The notes under the pieces were generated by a model that was given only the letters and a program-made list of their open reading frames with translations, was not told the origin of the DNA and ran no database searches. From positions 7,812,001 to 7,876,000 of the forward strand of contig NZ_CP108488.1 of NCBI RefSeq assembly GCF_035987325.1: a stretch of DNA of 64,000 nucleotides, read 5' to 3'. The stretch is from Streptomyces sp. NBC_01244. GTDB taxonomy: Bacteria > Actinomycetota > Actinomycetes > Streptomycetales > Streptomycetaceae. A program made the translations under genes and the position numbers. Shown here in pieces: positions 1-8,997 of this stretch. Each line of letters opens with the position of its first letter. The stretch's first letter is position 1.

Positions 1-785
1 GCGTCATCCGCGGCATCGTCGTCGACACCGCCCACTTCCGCGGCAACATGCCGCAGGCCGTCTCCGTCGAGGCCACCAACTGGGAAGGCGCCCTCGCGCC
101 GACCCCGGCGGAGCTCCAGGGCGACGACATCAAGTGGACGACCATCGTCGCCCGCACCCCCGTCGGCGGCCACGCGGCCAACGGCTTCGAGATCGACGTC
201 GAGCAGCGCTTCACGCACCTGCGCGTCAACCAGCACCCCGACGGCGGCATCGCCCGCCTGCGCGTCTACGGCGAGGTCGTTCCCGACCCCAAGTGGCTCG
301 CGGCGCTCGGCTCCTTCGACGTGGTGGCGCTGGAGAACGGCGGCTCCGTCCAGGACGCCTCCAACCGCTTCTACTCCCCGCCGACCAACACCATCAACCC
401 GGGCCGCTCCCGCAAGATGGACGACGGCTGGGAGACCGCCCGCCGCCGTGACAACGGCAACGACTGGATCCGCTACCAGCTCGTCGCCGAGTCCGAGATC
501 CGCGCCGTCGAGATCGACACCGCGTACCTCAAGGGCAACTCGGCCGGCTGGGCCTCGCTGTCCGTCAAGACGGGCGAGGAGGGCGAGTGGACCGAGTTCC
601 TGCCGCGCACCCGCCTGCAGCCCGACACCAACCACCGCTTCGTGCTCGACGCCCCGGCGGTGGGCACGCACGTGCGCATCGACATCTTCCCGGACGGCGG
701 CTTCTCCCGCCTGCGCCTCTTCGGCGCGCTGACGGAGGCCGGCACCGCCGCGCACACCGCCCGTCACCAGGAGCTGGGCGGCTGA
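1..785 (+). CDS. alc: Allantoicase, 3' part (start outside window)
   Basis: Carboxy-terminal 260 codons of allantoicase, the cytoplasmic enzyme that hydrolyses allantoate to ureidoglycolate and urea in purine-ring catabolism. The frame is already open at base 3, so the start lies upstream of the window. Two copies of the family's jelly-roll repeat are visible. The first has DTAHFRGNMP near the window edge and ends in IARLRVYGEV. The second, about 160 residues later, has EIDTAYLKGNSAG and ends in FSRLRLFGAL. The gene is followed by two strong hairpins facing a convergent SDR gene, so it looks like the last gene of its transcript. Family call is secure; other allantoin genes cannot be seen. Confidence 0.93.
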   Translation, partial: VIRGIVVDTAHFRGNMPQAVSVEATNWEGALAPTPAELQGDDIKWTTIVARTPVGGHAANGFEIDVEQRFTHLRVNQHPDGGIARLRVYGEVVPDPKWLAALGSFDVVALENGGSVQDASNRFYSPPTNTINPGRSRKMDDGWETARRRDNGNDWIRYQLVAESEIRAVEIDTAYLKGNSAGWASLSVKTGEEGEWTEFLPRTRLQPDTNHRFVLDAPAVGTHVRIDIFPDGGFSRLRLFGALTEAGTAAHTARHQELGG

Positions 786-801
786 CGCCACCCTCGTGAC
801 C

Positions 802-827
802 GCCCCGGGGGCCGACACCCCCGGGGC
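802..827. terminator. Hairpin after allantoicase
   Basis: Perfect 10-bp inverted repeat (802-811 with 818-827) around a 6-base loop, 17 bases after the allantoicase stop. There is no T tract, as is usual for streptomycete terminators. It sits between convergent genes together with the stronger hairpin at 841-878. Confidence 0.55.
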
Positions 828-840
828 ATGCTCGAACACC

Positions 841-878
841 CCGCAGGGGCGCACCGTTTCGACGGTGCGCCCCTGCGG
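841..878. terminator. Bidirectional terminator, 17-bp stem with TTCG loop
   Basis: Perfect 17-bp inverted repeat (841-857 with 862-878) closed by the tetraloop TTCG, which is extra-stable as RNA when read on the plus strand. It lies between the convergent allantoicase and SDR genes and probably ends transcription from both sides. Confidence 0.75.
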
Positions 879-909
879 TGTCCGCACCCCGGCCGGCCGC
901 CCTGACGGC

Positions 910-1644
910 CTACGCCGCGTGGCCGCCGTCCACCGAGAACTCGGCCCCCGTGACGTAAGCGGAGTCCGGGCCCGCGAGGAAGGACACCATGGCGGCCACC
1001 TCCTGCGGGGTGGCGAAGCGGCCCAGGGCCGTCATGGCCGCCTGCGCGGCGGCGTAGGGGCCGTCCGCGGGGTTCATGTCGGTGTCCACCGGGCCCGGGT
1101 GGACCAGGTTCGCGGTGATCCCGCGCTCGCCGAGCTCCCGCGAGAGGGCCTTGGTCAGGCCGGTCAGCGCCGCCTTGCTCATCGCGTACAGGGTGCCGCC
1201 CGGGCCCGGCACCCGCTGGGTCATGCAGCTGCCGATGGTGATGATCCGCCCGCCCCGGCCCATCCGCCCGGCCGCGGCGCGGGAGGCCAGGAAGGCGCCC
1301 CGGACGTTGATCGCGAGGACGCGGTCCACGTCCGCGATGGTGAGCCCCTCCAGCGGGCCGAGCACGCCCACGCCGGCGTTGTTCACCAGGACGTCGAGCC
1401 GGCCGAGGCCCCGTACGGTCTCCTCCACCGCCCCGGCGGCCCGCTCCGCGCCCCCCGCGTCGGCGCGCAGGGCCAGGCCGCGCCGGCCCAGCGCCTCGAT
1501 CTTGCCGACGACCGCCCGCGCCGCTTCCGCGTCGTCGACGTAGGTGAGGGCCACGTCGGTACCGTCCTGCGCGAGCCGCAGCGCGGTCGCGGCGCCGATC
1601 CCCCTGCTGCCGCCCGTCACCAGGGCCACTGCGTTGCCGTTCAT
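910..1644 (-). CDS. SDR family oxidoreductase
   Basis: A 244-residue classical short-chain dehydrogenase/reductase, NAD(P)H-dependent and cytoplasmic; the substrate cannot be told. The Rossmann motif TGGSRGIG lies at about residues 10-17, followed by NNAG around residue 90, the catalytic Ser in ITIGSC and the active-site YAMSK, with the usual SVDGG end. The frame stays open far upstream, but the start is set at the ATG before NGNAVALVTGG, which gives the normal family length and a GGAGGAACACC-like ribosome site. It stands alone, convergent to allantoicase and divergent from the RibD-C protein across about 170 bp. Tolerated alternatives are 3-oxoacyl-ACP reductase-like or glucose dehydrogenase-like SDRs. 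Confidence 0.9.
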   Translation of the reverse strand: MNGNAVALVTGGSRGIGAATALRLAQDGTDVALTYVDDAEAARAVVGKIEALGRRGLALRADAGGAERAAGAVEETVRGLGRLDVLVNNAGVGVLGPLEGLTIADVDRVLAINVRGAFLASRAAAGRMGRGGRIITIGSCMTQRVPGPGGTLYAMSKAALTGLTKALSRELGERGITANLVHPGPVDTDMNPADGPYAAAQAAMTALGRFATPQEVAAMVSFLAGPDSAYVTGAEFSVDGGHAA

Positions 1645-1815
1645 GGTGTTCCTCCGCGTCTTGATTGGTTGCGAGTTCAATGAAATCGCCCGGGGGTGAA
1701 CGGCGCTGGCAGGAAACGGACATCGCGTTCGCGCGCGCCGCGGCGATGAGTTCCGGGCGGCCCGGGAGTCTGAACCCGTGACAGCCGACGTACCGGAGCC
1801 AAGGAGCGCAGAGCC

Positions 1816-2430
1816 ATGGGAAAGCTGACCCTCACCACCTTCCTGACCCTCGACGGTGTGATGCAGGCCCCCGGCGGCCCGGACGAGGACACCAGTGGCG
1901 GGTTCACGTACGGCGGCTGGCTCGTGCCCTTCGCCGACGAGGGCATGGGGGAGTTCGTCACCGAGGTCTTCGACCGGGCCGGGGCCTTCCTGTTCGGGCG
2001 CCGGACCTACGAGATCTTCGCCTCGTACTGGCCGCAGCACGACGACCCCGCCGACCCGGTCGCGAGCAGGCTCAACCAGCTGCCCAAGCACGTGGCCTCG
2101 ACCACGCTCAAGGAGCCGGCCTGGGGCCCCGCCACCGTGATCGACGGGGAGCAGCTGCAGAGCGAGGTCGTACGGATCAAGGACGCGACCGAGGGGGAGC
2201 TCCAAGTGCACGGCAGCGGCGCGCTCGCGCAGTGGCTGCTGGCGCGGGACCTGGTGGACGAGCTGAACCTGCTGGTCTTCCCGGTCTTCCTGGGCGGCGG
2301 CCGGCGACTGTTCCCGACGGGCGGCCTGCCGACGGCCTTCGAGCTGACGGACTCCCGCACCACCTCGGCCGGCACGGCCATCCACACCTACCGGCCGAAG
2401 GGGCGCGCCGCGTTCGGCACCTTCGGCTGA
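1816..2430 (+). CDS. Dihydrofolate reductase family protein (RibD C-terminal domain)
   Basis: A 204-residue single-domain protein of the RibD-C/DHFR-like fold, a group of NADPH-dependent reductases related to the riboflavin enzyme RibD. Family marks are the opening LTTFLTLDGVMQAPGG, then FGRRTYEIFASYWP, the turn VHGSGALAQWLL at about residue 136, and VFPVFLGGGRRLFP. It lacks a deaminase domain, so it is not a full RibD. Stand-alone members like this are very common in Streptomyces and their true substrates are mostly unknown. An AAGGAG ribosome site precedes the ATG. Confidence 0.88.
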   Translation: MGKLTLTTFLTLDGVMQAPGGPDEDTSGGFTYGGWLVPFADEGMGEFVTEVFDRAGAFLFGRRTYEIFASYWPQHDDPADPVASRLNQLPKHVASTTLKEPAWGPATVIDGEQLQSEVVRIKDATEGELQVHGSGALAQWLLARDLVDELNLLVFPVFLGGGRRLFPTGGLPTAFELTDSRTTSAGTAIHTYRPKGRAAFGTFG

Positions 2431-2434
2431 CGCG

Positions 2435-2481
2435 GGGCCCCGGCCCCCGGCCCCCGGCCTGCGCCCCGGGGTCCGGGGCCC
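2435..2481. terminator. GC-rich hairpin after the RibD-C gene
   Basis: A 9-bp inverted repeat (2435-2443 with 2473-2481) in a run of repeated CCCCGG units, just after the stop at 2430. A terminator is likely, but the low complexity allows other pairings. Confidence 0.4.
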
Positions 2482-2583
2482 GTGGGCAAATGGCTCGACC
2501 GGCCGATCATGCTCGGGTAGCTTGGGCTCTCCCCCCGTGCGAGCCGCCGAAGTCTCCACCTGCCTTCTGCCGTTGGAGAACCG

Positions 2584-3498
2584 GTGTCCACCATCGCCGC
2601 CCCCGCTCCCCTCGCCGCGCCCCGCAGGGCCTGGCTCGCCGACCTGCCGGTCCTGCTCGTCGCCGTCGTCTGGGGCGGCAGCTACCTCGCCGCCAAGGGC
2701 GTCACCACCACGCACACCGTGATCGCGGTGCTCGTCCTGCGCTTCGCGCTGGTCCTGCCCGTCCTCGCCGTCGCAGGTCGGCGACGGCTGCGCGCGCTCA
2801 CCCCCGCCCAACTGCGCGGCGCCGGAGTGCTGGGACTGGTACTCGGCGGAATCTTCCTGCTGGAGACCTACGGGGTCGTCCACACCTCCGCCACCAACGC
2901 CGGGCTCATCATCAGCCTGACCATGATCTTCACCCCGCTCGCCGAGTCCGCCGTCCGCCGCGTAGCCCCCTCGCCCGCCTTCCTCGGCGCCGCGGCCGTC
3001 TCCGTCAGCGGAGTCGTCCTGCTCACCCAGGGGGCGGGTTTCACCACCCCGAGCACCGGCGACCTCCTCATCCTCGGCGCCGCGCTCGCGCGGACGGCGC
3101 ACGTCCTGCTGATGGCCCGGATCAAGGCCGTGCAGGAAGCGGATTCGCTCTCCCTGACCACCGTCCAGCTCGGAACCGCGGTCGCCGTGTTCGCCGTACT
3201 GGCCCTGCTGCCCGGCACCGGCGCGAGCCCCTGGGCGGCCGCCGCCGACTTCGGCGCGGCCGAGTGGGCCGGGCTCGCCTTCCTCTCCGTCTTCTGCACC
3301 CTGTTCGCCTTCTTCGTGCAGATGTGGGCCGTCCGCCGCACCTCGCCCTCCCGCGTCAGCCTGCTGCTCGGCACCGAACCCCTGTGGGCCGCGGCGGCGG
3401 GCATCGCCATCGGCGGCGAGCGGCTCGGCGCGGCCGGCTTCGCGGGGGTCGCGCTGGTGCTCGCGGGCACCGCCTGGGGGCGGCGCGCGGCTGGCTGA
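2584..3498 (+). CDS. DMT superfamily transporter (EamA family)
   Basis: A 304-residue inner-membrane protein with about ten hydrophobic helices arranged as two EamA repeats (roughly residues 15-145 and 155-300). Each repeat begins with a transport-type segment, for example LLVAVVWGGSYLAAKG in the first. Family members export amino acids, metabolites or drugs; nothing here identifies the substrate. The start is a GTG at 2584, after a GGAG ribosome site. It lies 55 bp upstream of a P450 gene read in the same direction, so the two could be co-transcribed, but no functional link is visible. Confidence 0.88.
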   Translation: MSTIAAPAPLAAPRRAWLADLPVLLVAVVWGGSYLAAKGVTTTHTVIAVLVLRFALVLPVLAVAGRRRLRALTPAQLRGAGVLGLVLGGIFLLETYGVVHTSATNAGLIISLTMIFTPLAESAVRRVAPSPAFLGAAAVSVSGVVLLTQGAGFTTPSTGDLLILGAALARTAHVLLMARIKAVQEADSLSLTTVQLGTAVAVFAVLALLPGTGASPWAAAADFGAAEWAGLAFLSVFCTLFAFFVQMWAVRRTSPSRVSLLLGTEPLWAAAAGIAIGGERLGAAGFAGVALVLAGTAWGRRAAG

Positions 3499-3553
3499 GC
3501 GAATGGCCGAAACCAGCTCCGGAGTACATCAACTCCCGGTCTAGGGTGGCCAC

Positions 3554-4738
3554 ATGCCGGTCCTGGACCTCAGTGCGATCGCCGAAGACTTCAACGAGAA
3601 CCCGTACCCCCACTACGCGCGCCTGCGTGCGGAGGGACCGGTTCACCGGGTGAAGGCGGCCGACGGCCAGGAGGTCTGGCTGATCGTCGGTCACCGGGAG
3701 GCCCGCCAGGTGCTCACCCACCCCGCGGTGTCCAAGAACTGGCTGACCTCCGGGCTCTACGCCGACCGGGAGCGGACCGAGGCCAGCGCCAACATGATGC
3801 GCGCCGACCCGCCGGACCACACCCGGCTGCGCCGGCTGGTCGCCGGCTCCTTCGTCCCCGGCCGGATCGAGACGCTGCGCCCGCGCGTCCAGGAGATCGT
3901 CGACGGGCTGCTCGACGGGATGGAGGCCCTCCCCGAGCGCCGCGCCGACCTGATCGAGGCCTTCGCCCAGCCGCTGCCCATGACCGTGATCTGCGAGCTC
4001 CTCGGGGTCGCGGAGGCCGACCGCGGCGCCTTCCGCGGCTGGATCACCGAGATGGTCTCGCCCACCGGGGTGGAGTCCGAGAACGCGGCCGTGCGCGCCA
4101 TGACCGCCTACACGGCCGGGCTGGTCGACGCCAAGATCGCCGATCCGGGCGAGGACCTGCTCAGCGACTGGGTGACCAGCCGGGGGGACGGGGGAGACCG
4201 GCTCTCCCGCCGGGAGCTGGTCGCGATGGCCGCCCTGATGATGGTCGGCGGCCACGAGACCACCGTGCACCTGGTCTCCAACGGGATGCGGGCGCTCCTC
4301 GCCCACCCCGACCAGCTCGCCGCCCTGCGCGCCGACCCGGACGGACTGATCGGGGGAGCCGTCGAGGAGATCCTGCGCTACGACGGCCCGGTGGAGACCG
4401 CCACGTTCCGTTTCGCCGCCACGGACCTGGAGATCGGCGACACCTTCATCGAGGCCGGCTCCGGCATACTCGTCTGCCTCGCCGCGGCGGACCGGGACCC
4501 CTCCCGCTTCGACCGCCCCGACACCTTCGACATCCGCCGCACCGGCCGGGGCGGGCACATCGCCTTCGGACACGGCATCCACCACTGCGTCGCCGCCCCG
4601 CTCGGCCGGCTGGAGGGCCGGATCGCGATCCGGTCCCTGGTGGAGCGCTTCCCCGACCTCAGGGAAGAGCCGGCCGTCCTCGCATGGATGCCCGGGACCA
4701 TGGTCCGCGGGACGACCCGGCACCCGGTGTGCTGGTAG
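3554..4738 (+). CDS. Cytochrome P450
   Basis: A 394-residue soluble bacterial class I cytochrome P450 that would need a ferredoxin partner, none of which is adjacent. The I-helix oxygen-binding motif is GGHETT near residue 235. The K-helix ExxR is in VEEILRYDGP, and the haem loop is FGHGIHHC with the cysteine ligand at residue 345. After the cysteine the usual Leu-Gly is replaced by Val-Ala (CVAAPLGRLE), a mild departure from consensus. The length is typical of CYP105/CYP107-like streptomycete enzymes. The substrate is unknown. Confidence 0.92.
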   Translation: MPVLDLSAIAEDFNENPYPHYARLRAEGPVHRVKAADGQEVWLIVGHREARQVLTHPAVSKNWLTSGLYADRERTEASANMMRADPPDHTRLRRLVAGSFVPGRIETLRPRVQEIVDGLLDGMEALPERRADLIEAFAQPLPMTVICELLGVAEADRGAFRGWITEMVSPTGVESENAAVRAMTAYTAGLVDAKIADPGEDLLSDWVTSRGDGGDRLSRRELVAMAALMMVGGHETTVHLVSNGMRALLAHPDQLAALRADPDGLIGGAVEEILRYDGPVETATFRFAATDLEIGDTFIEAGSGILVCLAAADRDPSRFDRPDTFDIRRTGRGGHIAFGHGIHHCVAAPLGRLEGRIAIRSLVERFPDLREEPAVLAWMPGTMVRGTTRHPVCW

Positions 4739-4758
4739 CCGCCGTGGACTCGCGCTCC

Positions 4759-5763
4759 TCAGAGGTCCGGGAGCTCCGCCAGCGCGACCCGGCGCCGCTC
4801 CCGCCGCGAGAGCTCACAGGCCTCCGCCACCCGGAACGCGGCGAGCGCCTCGACGCCGTCGCACGGATTGGGGCCCTCGCTCCGTACCAGCCGGACGAAG
4901 GCCGCCAGCTCGGCCTCGTAGGCGGGAGCGAAGCGTTCCAGGAACCCGGGCCAGGGCTTGGTCGCCGGGGGCGGTCCCTGCGGTTCGGTCGAGGCGATCG
5001 GCGTACGGTCGTCCAGCCCGGTGGAGATCTGATCCAGCTCCCCGGCCAGCTCCATCCGTACGTCGTATCCGGCGCCGTTGCACCGCGTACCGGTACTGGA
5101 GACCAGCGTCCCGTCGTCGAGAGTGAGGACGGCGGCGGCCGTGTCCACGTCGCCCGCCTCGCGGAACAGCGGCGGCCCCGCGTCGGACCCCGTCGCGTAC
5201 ACCTCGCTCACCTCGTGCCCGGTCACCCAGCGGACCATGTCGAAGTCGTGCACCAGGCAGTCCCGGTACAGCCCGCCCGAGGTCCGCAGGTACTCGGCGG
5301 CGGGCGGCGAGGGATCCGCGGTCGTGGTCCGTACGGTGTGCAGCCGGCCCAGGGCTCCGGAGCGGACCAGCTCGCGCGCCGTCGTGTAGCCCGCGTCGAA
5401 GCGGCGCATGAAACCGAGCTGGAGCACCCCGCCGGCCGAGGCCACCTCGCGGAGCACCGCCAGGGTGCGGTCCAGGTCCGGGGCCACCGGCTTCTCGCAG
5501 AACACCGGCAGCCCGCCGCGCACGGCCCGTACGACGAGGTCCGCGTGCCCCTCGGTGGCGCAGGACACCACCAGCGCGTCCACGCCCCAGGTGAAGATCT
5601 GCTCGACGGTGGGCGCGGCGGTGGCCCCGAGCCGGTCGGCGAGGCGCGCCGCCCGCGCCGGGTCGGCGTCGGCGAGCAGCAGCGAGCCCGCGTCCGCCTG
5701 CCGGGCCAGTGCCGACGCGTGGAAGGAACCGATCCGGCCCGTTCCGATGAGCCCGATGCGCAT
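4759..5763 (-). CDS. Gfo/Idh/MocA family dehydrogenase, inositol 2-dehydrogenase-like
   Basis: A 334-residue NAD(P)-dependent sugar or cyclitol dehydrogenase. It opens with the Rossmann motif LIGTGRIGSFHA, has the catalytic-lysine motif EKPVA near residue 93, then GFMRRFDAGY and the His/Asp pair in VHDFDMVRWVTG. GFMRRFD-type signatures are typical of myo-inositol 2-dehydrogenases, so oxidation of an inositol or a related polyol is the best guess. The start is the ATG before RIGLIGTG; the frame is open further upstream without support. It is divergent from a sugar-type ABC importer across 220 bp, which suggests import followed by oxidation of one substrate. The exact substrate is inference. 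Confidence 0.87.
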   Translation of the reverse strand: MRIGLIGTGRIGSFHASALARQADAGSLLLADADPARAARLADRLGATAAPTVEQIFTWGVDALVVSCATEGHADLVVRAVRGGLPVFCEKPVAPDLDRTLAVLREVASAGGVLQLGFMRRFDAGYTTARELVRSGALGRLHTVRTTTADPSPPAAEYLRTSGGLYRDCLVHDFDMVRWVTGHEVSEVYATGSDAGPPLFREAGDVDTAAAVLTLDDGTLVSSTGTRCNGAGYDVRMELAGELDQISTGLDDRTPIASTEPQGPPPATKPWPGFLERFAPAYEAELAAFVRLVRSEGPNPCDGVEALAAFRVAEACELSRRERRRVALAELPDL

Positions 5764-5983
5764 GCACTCAACGTGACCCCGTCCGGGGGAGCTGTCAATC
5801 TGTCCCGCTGTGTCCGGCACGGTCCGCAATGGCCCCGATGACCTTGCATGGTGCACTGTGACGGATACTGGGCGGCTGCGGCTCGCAACACATGACCGTT
5901 CCGGCGAGCGGACACCGCGGCGGGACGGCGCCGCAGGGACGGCGCCGGCGGGACGGCGCGACAAACGAAAGGCACGGGCAGAC
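5764..5983. promoter_or_regulatory. Divergent control region of the dehydrogenase and ABC operon
   Basis: 220 bp between two divergent starts, expected to hold both promoters. A TGCA-N3-TGCA inverted motif lies near 5845-5855, and three near-direct GGGACGGCGC repeats lie between about 5922 and 5960. No consensus promoter can be assigned with confidence. Confidence 0.35.
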
Positions 5984-7003
5984 GTGGCCAGGATTCGGAC
6001 AGGGGTACGCCTCGTGGGCGCGGTGCTCGCGGCGGTACTGGGTGCCTCCCTCGTGGGCTGCAGCAGTACGGGCGGCAAGCGCGCCGAGGACCGCGCGAAG
6101 GCCGAGGCGGCGGGCCGGCCCGCCGTTTCCACCCCGCGCTGGACCTTCGCGATGGTCACCCACGCGGGAGACGGCGACACCTTCTGGGACATCGTGCAGA
6201 AGGGTGCCAAGGAGGCCGCGGCGAAGGACAACATCAACTTCGTCTACGCCCACGACGACCAGGCGCAGCAGCAGGCCCAGTTCGTCCAGAACGCCATCGA
6301 CCAGAAGGTCGACGGGCTGATCGTCTCCCTCGCCAAGCCCGAGGCGCTCAAGGACGTCCTCGCCAAGGCCGTCAAGGCCGGCATCCCGGTGATCACGGTC
6401 AACTCCGGATCCGCCCAGTCCGCCGAGTACGGCGCGCTCACCCACATCGGCCAGGACGAGGAGATCGCCGGCGAGGCGGTCGGCACCGAGCTCGGCAAGC
6501 GCGGCCGCAAGAAGGCCGTCTGCGTCCTGCACGAGCAGGGCAACGTGGGCCACGAGCAGCGCTGCGCCGGAGCGAAGAAGACCCTCGGCGAGTCCGGCGG
6601 GACCATGGAGAACCTGTACGTGGAGGGCACCAACATGCCGTCCGTCCAGGCCGCCCTCCAGGCCAAGCTCCAGGCCGACCCCTCGGTGGACGCGATCGTC
6701 ACCCTCGGCGCGCCCTTCGCCCCCACGGCCGTCAAGGCCAAGGACGCGGCGGGCAGCAAGGCCGAGGTCGACACCTTCGACCTGAACGCCTCCGTCGCCC
6801 GGGACCTGAAGTCCGGCGCCCTCGGATTCGCCGTCGACCAGCAGCCCTACCTCCAGGGCTACGAGGCCGTCGACCTGCTCTGGCTCTACCGCTACAACGC
6901 GGACGTGCTCGGCGGCGGCCGGCCGGTGCTCACCGGACCGCAGATCGTCACGGGGGCCGAGGCGGCCACCCTGGAGAAGTTCATCAACCGGGGCAGCCGA
7001 TGA
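5984..7003 (+). CDS. Sugar ABC transporter substrate-binding lipoprotein
   Basis: A 339-residue periplasmic-binding-protein type 1 (ribose/inositol class) anchored outside the membrane as a lipoprotein. The N-terminus has an Arg-rich start, a hydrophobic stretch and the lipobox LVGC at about residue 26. The mature part has [35 protein letters not shown] and [10 protein letters not shown], all typical of RbsB-like proteins. The GTG at 5984 is chosen because it gives a clean signal peptide; a longer frame back to 5810 would bury the signal. Its stop overlaps the permease start by four bases. It delivers an unknown sugar or cyclitol to the next two genes. Confidence 0.9.
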   Translation: MARIRTGVRLVGAVLAAVLGASLVGCSSTGGKRAEDRAKAEAAGRPAVSTPRWTFAMVTHAGDGDTFWDIVQKGAKEAAAKDNINFVYAHDDQAQQQAQFVQNAIDQKVDGLIVSLAKPEALKDVLAKAVKAGIPVITVNSGSAQSAEYGALTHIGQDEEIAGEAVGTELGKRGRKKAVCVLHEQGNVGHEQRCAGAKKTLGESGGTMENLYVEGTNMPSVQAALQAKLQADPSVDAIVTLGAPFAPTAVKAKDAAGSKAEVDTFDLNASVARDLKSGALGFAVDQQPYLQGYEAVDLLWLYRYNADVLGGGRPVLTGPQIVTGAEAATLEKFINRGSR

Positions 7004-8061
7004 CCACCGGCACCAGCACCCAGGCACCCGCCCCGGCTCCCGCCCCGCGCGACGAGCGGCTCGCGCACACTTCACTGCTGCGCCGGCTGCTCGGCCGGCC
7101 CGAGCTCGGCGCGGTGGTCGGCGCGGCCGCCGTCTTCGTCTTCTTCTCCTTCGCCGCCGACAGCTTCCTGCGGGCCTCCAGCCTGAGCACGATCCTGTAC
7201 TCGGCCTCCACCATCGGCATCATGGCCGTCCCGGTGGCCCTGCTCATGATCGGCGGCGAGTTCGACCTGTCCGCCGGGGTCATGGTCACCTCGTCGGCGC
7301 TCCTCAGCTCGATGTTCAGCTACCAGATGACCGCCAACGTCTGGGTGGGCGTCCTCGTATCGCTGCTGGTCACCCTGGGGATCGGGTTCTTCAACGGGTT
7401 CATGCTGACCCGCACGAAACTGCCCAGCTTCATCATCACGCTCGGCACCTTCCTGATGCTGACCGGCCTGAACCTCGGCTTCACCAAGCTGATCAGCGGC
7501 TCGGTCTCCACCAAGACCATCGCCGACATGGAGGGCTTCTCCTCCGCCCGCGCGCTCTTCGCCTCGCAGTGGACCTTCGGCTCGGTCACCCTCAAGGTCA
7601 CCATCCTGTGGTGGCTGCTCCTGGTCGCCGTGGCCACCTGGATCCTGCTGCGCACCCGCGCCGGGAACTGGATCTTCGCCGTCGGCGGCGGCGCGGACGC
7701 GGCCCGCGCGACCGGCGTGCCGGTGGTGAAGACCCGTATCGGCCTGTACATGGGCGTCGCGCTGTGCGCCTGGATCTCCGGGCAGCACATCCTCTTCTCG
7801 TTCGACGTGGTCCAGTCGGGCGAGGGCGTCGGCAACGAGTTCCTCTACATCATCGCGGCCGTCATCGGCGGCTGTCTGATGACCGGCGGCTACGGCTCGG
7901 CGATCGGCTCCGCCGTGGGCGCCTTCATCTTCGGCATGACCAGCAACGGCATCGTGTACGCCCAGTGGAACCCGGACTGGTTCAAGTTCTTCCTCGGCGC
8001 GATGCTGCTGCTGGCCACGCTGCTCAACGCATGGGTCCGCAAGCGGGCGGAGGCGAAGTGA
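7000..8061 (+). CDS. Sugar ABC transporter permease (RbsC/FrcC-like)
   Basis: A 353-residue membrane permease with about 8-10 helices, belonging to the branched-chain/ribose-type permease family. Recognisable segments are [39 protein letters not shown] and the late [20 protein letters not shown]. The ATG overlaps the stop of the binding protein (ATGA), and its own stop overlaps the ATPase start, so the three are translationally coupled and form one importer. The N-terminal 40 residues are Ala/Pro-rich and cytoplasmic. Confidence 0.92.
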   Translation: MTTGTSTQAPAPAPAPRDERLAHTSLLRRLLGRPELGAVVGAAAVFVFFSFAADSFLRASSLSTILYSASTIGIMAVPVALLMIGGEFDLSAGVMVTSSALLSSMFSYQMTANVWVGVLVSLLVTLGIGFFNGFMLTRTKLPSFIITLGTFLMLTGLNLGFTKLISGSVSTKTIADMEGFSSARALFASQWTFGSVTLKVTILWWLLLVAVATWILLRTRAGNWIFAVGGGADAARATGVPVVKTRIGLYMGVALCAWISGQHILFSFDVVQSGEGVGNEFLYIIAAVIGGCLMTGGYGSAIGSAVGAFIFGMTSNGIVYAQWNPDWFKFFLGAMLLLATLLNAWVRKRAEAK

Positions 8062-8981
8062 CGATGACCAAGACCGGATCATCCCCGGCCGGCGCGCCCG
8101 CCCTGGTGAAGCTGACCGGGGTCAGCAAGTACTACGGCAACATCCGCGCCCTCCAGGACGTCTCCCTGGAGGTCGCGGCCGGCGAGATCACCTGCGTCCT
8201 CGGCGACAACGGTGCCGGCAAGTCCACCCTCATCAAGATCATCGCGGGGCTGCACCGGCACGACGCCGGCACCTTCGAGATCGAGGGCGAGGAGACGGTG
8301 CTCGCCAACCCGCGCGCGGCCCTGGACCGCGGCATCGCCACCGTCTACCAGGACCTCGCCGTGGTCCCGCTGATGCCCGTCTGGCGCAACTTCTTCCTCG
8401 GCTCCGAGCCCACCAAGGGCCGCGGCCCCCTCCGCCGCCTCGACGTGGAGCTGATGCGCCGGACCACCCGCGCCGAGCTGCTGCGCATGGGCATCGACCT
8501 GCGGGACGTCGACCAGCCCATCGGCACCCTGTCCGGTGGCGAGCGGCAGTGCGTGGCCATCGCCCGCGCCGTCCACTTCGGCGCGAAGGTCCTCGTACTC
8601 GACGAGCCCACGGCCGCCCTCGGCGTCAAACAGTCCGGGGTGGTCCTCAAGTACGTGGCCGCGGCCCGTGACGCGGGCCTCGGCGTGGTCCTGATCACGC
8701 ACAACCCCCACCACGCCCACCTGGTCGGGGACCGGTTCGTGCTGCTCAAACGCGGCACCATGGCGGGCAGCCACACCCGCGACTCGATCACCCTGGACGA
8801 GCTCACCCGGCAGATGGCCGGCGGATCCGAGCTCGACGAACTGAGCCACGAACTGGAGCGAGTGGCAGAATCAGGACCTGACAGCGCATCCGCGACCCCG
8901 TCCACCGCTCCGTCCGACCAGGCATCCAACCAGGCATCCGACCCGGCATCCGGCCCCACCCCGGGCCCCGCCGCACCATGA
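8058..8981 (+). CDS. Sugar ABC transporter ATP-binding protein (single ABC domain)
   Basis: A 307-residue ATPase with Walker [10 protein letters not shown] at about residues 52-60, the Q-loop in VYQDLAVVP, the signature LSGGERQ and Walker [13 protein letters not shown]. It has only one nucleotide-binding domain, unlike RbsA (two), and therefore works as a dimer as in FrcA-type importers. The start is the GTG at 8058, overlapping the permease stop; an ATG at 8064 is also possible. The C-terminal tail is Ser/Ala/Pro-rich and is encoded partly by a 12-bp unit repeated three times (8916-8951), which suggests it is not structurally important. Confidence 0.92.
   Translation: MTMTKTGSSPAGAPALVKLTGVSKYYGNIRALQDVSLEVAAGEITCVLGDNGAGKSTLIKIIAGLHRHDAGTFEIEGEETVLANPRAALDRGIATVYQDLAVVPLMPVWRNFFLGSEPTKGRGPLRRLDVELMRRTTRAELLRMGIDLRDVDQPIGTLSGGERQCVAIARAVHFGAKVLVLDEPTAALGVKQSGVVLKYVAAARDAGLGVVLITHNPHHAHLVGDRFVLLKRGTMAGSHTRDSITLDELTRQMAGGSELDELSHELERVAESGPDSASATPSTAPSDQASNQASDPASGPTPGPAAP
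8916..8951 (+). repeat. 12-bp tandem repeat, three units, inside the ATPase 3' end
   Basis: Units at 8916-8927, 8928-8939 and 8940-8951 differ by one or two bases and encode the tail repeat [12 protein letters not shown]. The in-frame unit length lets copy number change without breaking the gene. Confidence 0.85.
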
Positions 8982-8997
8982 GGGGCGACACGACTCG